In this document: positions 14,252 through 17,863 of the stretch, in pieces | Numbering within the stretch: position 1 is the first letter of the stretch | Layout: each line of letters opens with the position of its first letter | Assembly (NCBI GenBank): GCA_029940235.1 | Contig: JAOZRI010000013.1 | Location: 1 to 17,863, forward strand | DNA: 17,863 nt | DNA from: Desulfobacula sp. | GTDB lineage: Bacteria; Desulfobacterota; Desulfobacteria; Desulfobacterales; Desulfobacteraceae | Direction of reading: 5' to 3' | The notes under the pieces: model-generated | Told to the model about the DNA's origin: nothing | The model's input: only the letters and a program-made list of their open reading frames with translations | Database searches by the model: none | Made by a program: the position numbers and the translations under genes

Positions 14252-14278
14252 TTGACAAAAAATAAGATTAAGTATTAT
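14252..14278 (+). promoter_or_regulatory. Candidate sigma70-type promoter of the acyltransferase-hydrolase fusion
   Basis: A perfect TTGACA (14252-14257) is followed by TATTAT (14273-14278, 5/6 to the -10 consensus) with a short 15-base spacer. It sits about 45 bases upstream of the start at 14324. The other divergent side, towards the NIL-ferredoxin gene, shows no equally good site. Confidence 0.45.
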
Positions 14279-14323
14279 TCTCCTTAAGGTCAAGATTTTA
14301 TTTTGAACAGAGGAGTTTTATCC

Positions 14324-16486
14324 ATGAATAGATTTGCATATGAGCTGTCCAATTATACTCTTAAATCTTTTTCAGGACTTTCAAAGGCAAATACAAAAAT
14401 CTCAGGGCAGGATAATATTCCTGAAGGGGCAATAATTTTTACTGCCAATCATTTTACCAGAATAGAGACAATTTTTCTTCCCTATCATATACACAACATC
14501 ACAAAAAAACAGGTGTGGTCACTTGCTGCTGCAGAACTTTTTAATGTCAATATGTTACAGGGTCTGCTAGATAACCTTGGAGCTGTATCCACCAAGGATC
14601 CCCACAGAGACGAAGTTATTCTCAAAACACTGTTGTCAGGTGAAGTTCACTGGATTATTTTTCCCGAAGGAATGATGGTTAAAAATAAAAAGGTGATTAA
14701 AAAAGATCATTTTATCTTAAAAGATGATCAAGCTGTATCCCGACCCCATACAGGTGCTGCAATTCTTGCCCTTCGATGTGAATTCTATCGTGAGCGCTTA
14801 AGAAGAATGAAGGAGCTGGAACCCTCAGAATTTGAACGACTTGTCCAGGTTTTCCAAATAAAAAATATTGATCAGGTTTTAGAACAAAACACCTATATTG
14901 TCCCTGTAAATATTACCTATTACCCTGCAAATTCCAGGGAAAATATTTTAAGCAAAATTGCCAAAATTATAATGAAAGACCCATCAAAGAGGGTGATGGA
15001 TGAATTAATGACCGAAGGCAGTAAGCTGTTTTCCAATGTTGATATAAACATCAGGTTTGGTAAACCACTTGATATTCGTCCATATTTGAATGATCCATAT
15101 ATAGAAAGCATGTTGACAGTCAAACGTAAAATTAAATTTGACAACGATCTTTGTTCAAAGGAGATTATAAAAGAGTCTTCCATTAAGATAATGGAAAAAT
15201 ATATGTCAGCTGTTTATAATATGACATCTGTTAATTATGATCATGTTATGGCTTCTATTCTCAAACATTTTCCTTACAAAAGAGATGGTATAGATATCTA
15301 TGAATTCAGGTGTAAGGTGTTTTTTGCAATATCCTGGCTTCGGTCCAATAAAAAATATTTTGTGTCTGATCTTTTTATGGAAAACCAGATTCATCTTTTA
15401 ACCAATGATAATTCTAAAAGATTTGAAGATTTTTTTAAAATTGCCCAGGATTCAAAGGTGATTGAAATAAAGAGCGGAAAAATTTTTAAAGATCAGACAA
15501 GATTTATCACCAGATCTGATTTTCATACAATAAGAATAGATAATCCTGTCCTTGTCATGGCAAATGAGATAGAGCCTTTAATAGAAGTTGAAAACTATTT
15601 AAAAAAACTTGCACAGAAATCATTTGAAGAGATTAAACAGAGTGTAAAAGAGAAAATTTTAGAGAAAATCCAGATTGATTTTACAAAAGATTATACTAAT
15701 TATTATATTGAAGATGAATCCAAAAAAAAACGGATTGGAAGTCCACTTTTTTTAAGGCATAAAAAACAAACCACTGGTATCTTGTTGATTCATGGGTATA
15801 TGGCAGCTCCTGAAGAGATGAAGGCCTTTGCCCGTTATCTGCACGAGCAATTTTTTACAATATATGTGCCAAGACTTAAAGGCCATGGTACAGCACCTGA
15901 AGACCTTGCCGGAACAAAGTTTGAACAGTGGATTGAATCTGTGGAAGAAGCCTTTGTGATTTTACGCCACTCTTGTGATAAAGTCATTGTGGGTGGTTTT
16001 TCAACAGGTGCCGGCCTTGCTTTGGAATTATCAACAAGGGTGGATGATATTGCAGCAGTTTTTGCTGTTGCCCCACCCATGAGGCTTAAAGACCTTGGAT
16101 CGTATTTTGTACCTGCCATTGATGCCTGGAATACAATGATAAAAAAAATACATCTTGACTCCATTGCCAAGGAATTCATTGAAAATCATCCTGAAAATCC
16201 ACATATTAATTATGTGAGAAATCCCATAGCCGGCATGCACGAACTTGAAAAACTCATGGAGCAACTTGAAGTTAAATTAAAAAGCATTAATAAACCAACA
16301 CTTGTGGTGCAATCCAGGAATGATCCTGTGGTTGATTCATCTGGAACCCTTAAATTGTTTAATAAACTGGGTTGTGATATTAAAGAATACTATATCTTTG
16401 ATTATGACAGACACGGGATATTGACAGGTAAGGGCATAAAAAGAATTTATATGGCCATTGAAAATTTTATTAAACAATTTTGCTGA
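14324..16486 (+). CDS. Fusion of PlsC/PlsB-like acyltransferase and alpha/beta hydrolase
   Basis: 720 residues. N-terminal acyltransferase: ANHFTRIE (about 41-48) at the motif I position, with HX4E instead of HX4D, and IIFPEGMMVKNKK (about 111-123) as the motif III equivalent, preceded by GAVSTKDPHRDE. Residues about 300-470 are charged and partly helical, of no obvious family. The C-terminal 240 residues are an alpha/beta hydrolase: GILLIHGYMAAPEEM with the oxyanion HG, nucleophile elbow GGFSTG (Ser560), acid Asp667 in SRNDPVV, and His697 in DRHGIL, most like monoacylglycerol lipase or carboxylesterase. The protein could thus build and hydrolyse acyl esters (inference). Start: a TTG at 14303 gives a longer frame, but AGAGGAG (14309-14315) is placed 8 bases before ATG 14324, so I use the latter. 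Relatives of the same two-domain design exist in Deltaproteobacteria (recollection). Confidence 0.88.
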   Translation: MNRFAYELSNYTLKSFSGLSKANTKISGQDNIPEGAIIFTANHFTRIETIFLPYHIHNITKKQVWSLAAAELFNVNMLQGLLDNLGAVSTKDPHRDEVILKTLLSGEVHWIIFPEGMMVKNKKVIKKDHFILKDDQAVSRPHTGAAILALRCEFYRERLRRMKELEPSEFERLVQVFQIKNIDQVLEQNTYIVPVNITYYPANSRENILSKIAKIIMKDPSKRVMDELMTEGSKLFSNVDINIRFGKPLDIRPYLNDPYIESMLTVKRKIKFDNDLCSKEIIKESSIKIMEKYMSAVYNMTSVNYDHVMASILKHFPYKRDGIDIYEFRCKVFFAISWLRSNKKYFVSDLFMENQIHLLTNDNSKRFEDFFKIAQDSKVIEIKSGKIFKDQTRFITRSDFHTIRIDNPVLVMANEIEPLIEVENYLKKLAQKSFEEIKQSVKEKILEKIQIDFTKDYTNYYIEDESKKKRIGSPLFLRHKKQTTGILLIHGYMAAPEEMKAFARYLHEQFFTIYVPRLKGHGTAPEDLAGTKFEQWIESVEEAFVILRHSCDKVIVGGFSTGAGLALELSTRVDDIAAVFAVAPPMRLKDLGSYFVPAIDAWNTMIKKIHLDSIAKEFIENHPENPHINYVRNPIAGMHELEKLMEQLEVKLKSINKPTLVVQSRNDPVVDSSGTLKLFNKLGCDIKEYYIFDYDRHGILTGKGIKRIYMAIENFIKQFC

Positions 16487-16587
16487 AATTGTATCCAAAT
16501 CACATAAAAACTATGTTTAAAATAGTGCCCCTCGGAAATGATTTAGCTGAATCTATTCTTTTAACAAAAAATATTTTGGATTAACCC

Positions 16588-17706
16588 ATGCAGATTAAAT
16601 GTTCTTTTAAAACCATATGTAACTTGCTTATTATACTTTTTGCTGCTTTTCTAATTTGTTTGACGGCCCAAACCACCCAGGCAATTGAAAATCAGGCAAA
16701 CAATGCTCTTTTCCCTTCTCTTATGCAAAGTATTCAATTTGATAATAATATTGAGTTTTGTAATATTAAAATACCCCTTGATCGTCAGGATATAAAAGAG
16801 AGATTTGAAAAAGAGATATTGCTTGCATTGTGGGATCGCCCACAAGTGATTTTGTGGATTAAACGGTCAGGAAAATATTTTTCCATTATAGAACATATTT
16901 TAAAACAATATCAACTCCCCCTGGATTTAAAATATGTTCCTTTGATTGAAAGTGCATTAAGGCCCCATTCAAAATCTTCAAGAGGGGCAGTAGGCTATTG
17001 GCAGTTTATACGCTCAACAGGAAAACACTATGGCCTCAGGATTGATTCCATGATTGATGAGAGAAGAGATATCTTTAAATCCACCCATGCAGCATGTAAA
17101 TACATAAAAGATCTTGAAAAACAATTTGGATCATATCTGCTTGCCCTTGCTGCATATAATATGGGTGAATATGGTCTTAAAAAAGAGATAAAAGCTCAAA
17201 CCAACCAGGACTTTTTTTCACTCTATCTGCCTTTGGAGACCCAGAGATATATTTTTAAACTTGCTGCTGCCAGATTAATTCTTGAGAACAGGGAATCATA
17301 TGGTTTTTACCTGAATAAAGCAGATTTATATCCAGTTTTTGTTTTTGATAAAATTAATTTTAAATCAGATTTCCAGATTCCCATTGCCTTGATTGCAAGT
17401 GCAGCTGATGTATCTTTTAAAACAATTAAAGATTATAACCCTCAATTGCGTGGATATTTTCTTGATAAAGGTGACATCAGTATTCTAATACCAAAGGGCA
17501 AAGCAGAGGGGTTTAAAAAAAAAATTACAGATAGCTATAAGATGTGGCAGAAAGCTTATAAGACAAAGTTTCACATTGTTAAGCCAGGAGATAGTTTAAC
17601 CTTGATTGCAAAAAAATATCAAATATCTCTTTTATCTTTATTAAAATCTAATAATCTTTCATTAAAAAGTATGATTCACCCCGGGGACAGGCTTTTGGTT
17701 GAATGA
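16588..17706 (+). CDS. MltD-like membrane-bound lytic murein transglycosylase with LysM domain
   Basis: 372 residues. Residues 1-32 form a signal peptide (hydrophobic 11-28, likely cut after TTQA). There is no lipobox at the cleavage site, so it is probably periplasmic. The SLT domain, about 105-230, has PLIESALRPHS with catalytic Glu121, GAVGYWQFIRSTGKHYGL and ALAAYNMGEYGL, typical of MltD/Slt family 1 lysozyme-like fold. The C-terminal LysM domain (about 327-372: HIVKPGDSLTLIAKKYQI, then NNL and IHPGDRLLV) binds peptidoglycan. It cleaves the MurNAc-GlcNAc bond with 1,6-anhydro formation. Start ATG 16588 has only a weak GGA upstream. It ends one base before the stop of the convergent 51-residue gene; a possible terminator hairpin is not visible. 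E. coli MltD carries two LysM domains, this one a single copy, so I do not use the gene symbol. Confidence 0.9.
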   Translation: MQIKCSFKTICNLLIILFAAFLICLTAQTTQAIENQANNALFPSLMQSIQFDNNIEFCNIKIPLDRQDIKERFEKEILLALWDRPQVILWIKRSGKYFSIIEHILKQYQLPLDLKYVPLIESALRPHSKSSRGAVGYWQFIRSTGKHYGLRIDSMIDERRDIFKSTHAACKYIKDLEKQFGSYLLALAAYNMGEYGLKKEIKAQTNQDFFSLYLPLETQRYIFKLAAARLILENRESYGFYLNKADLYPVFVFDKINFKSDFQIPIALIASAADVSFKTIKDYNPQLRGYFLDKGDISILIPKGKAEGFKKKITDSYKMWQKAYKTKFHIVKPGDSLTLIAKKYQISLLSLLKSNNLSLKSMIHPGDRLLVE

Positions 17707-17862
17707 TTATGAAGGGGTATTTTTTGAATTATTTTTTTTTGGCTTTTGTTGTTTTTTGAGGCAGATTTTATCATCGCGTATAATGGCACAAAGTTTGGGA
17801 TTGTGCAGTTCTCTGCAAGTAGCATGATTATAAAGCGGGCACTCAGGGTATTGTTTTGACAT
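17707..17862 (-). CDS. Small four-cysteine protein, unknown function
   Basis: 51 residues read on the minus strand from ATG 17862 to TAA 17709. Four cysteines (C8, C16, C25, C34) are spaced by 7, 8 and 8 residues in KQYPECPLYNHATCREL, PKLCAIIRDD and KICLKKQ, followed by a lysine- and asparagine-rich tail. This looks like a small zinc- or Fe-S-binding domain. It is too short to be found by usual length cut-offs. The start lies one base from the window edge, so an upstream extension cannot be excluded, nor its ribosome site checked. Convergent to the transglycosylase gene with no intergenic base. I recognise no named family. Confidence 0.55.
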   Translation of the reverse strand: MSKQYPECPLYNHATCRELHNPKLCAIIRDDKICLKKQQKPKKNNSKNTPS

Positions 17863-17863
17863 T

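Noticed and set aside
16487..16587. ACTAT/ATAGT short inverted repeat as a terminator of the fusion gene
   Set aside because: Stem of five AT-rich pairs without a following T-run; not enough to call.
1..17863. CRISPR array, insertion sequence, tRNA or rRNA genes
   Set aside because: No regularly spaced direct repeats, transposase-like frames, or tRNA/rRNA-like sequence were seen on either strand.

Overview
This is a low-GC window (roughly one third G+C by eye) with compact, mostly convergent and divergent gene blocks. Several traits together suggest a sulfate-reducing or related anaerobic member of the Desulfobacterota (Desulfobacterales type). These are a VC_2705-type acetate/cation symporter, LUD and DUF166 proteins, a NIL-domain polyferredoxin of the kind tied to homocysteine synthesis, a large cysteine-rich ferredoxin, a PlsC/alpha-beta-hydrolase fusion, and an apparent selenoprotein. 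The taxonomic placement is inference from gene content; there is no rRNA in the window.

Layout. Bases 1-1571 hold the 3' part of a sodium/solute symporter, closed by a strong hairpin-plus-T-run terminator. Bases 1935-3215 hold a two-gene operon: a LUD-domain protein and a DUF166 protein. The DUF166 frame is interrupted by one in-frame TGA (2892-2894). The same frame continues for 106 more conserved-looking codons, and a hairpin with a G-starting GGTC loop lies 17 nt after the TGA. I read this as a UGA-encoded selenocysteine, the most interesting item in the window. Bases 3287-4312 (minus) encode a MetE/UROD-like zinc methyltransferase, and 4565-5110 (plus) a lysophospholipid acyltransferase.

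Bases 8112-5130 (minus) form a tight operon motA-like / motB-like / dinB / acylphosphatase. Bases 9124-8273 (minus) hold a small membrane protein with an Asp-rich tail and a BON-domain lipoprotein. Bases 9399-10175 (plus) encode a TerB plus J-domain protein. Bases 13707-10189 (minus) run mnmA / mtaB / polyferredoxin, and just upstream 14212-13784 encodes a NIL-domain ferredoxin: two tRNA sulfur-insertion enzymes beside two iron-sulfur proteins. Bases 14324-16486 (plus) encode the acyltransferase-hydrolase fusion, and 16588-17706 (plus) an MltD-like lytic transglycosylase with a LysM domain. A 51-residue, four-cysteine protein lies convergently at the right edge (17862-17707).

Non-coding structure. 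Two diverged copies of the same roughly 100-base structured element occur at 1776-1883 and, inverted, at 9177-9272. Each lies 51-52 bases ahead of the start codon of the gene it points to, and two of its blocks appear in swapped order between the copies. I saw no CRISPR array, transposase, tRNA or rRNA.
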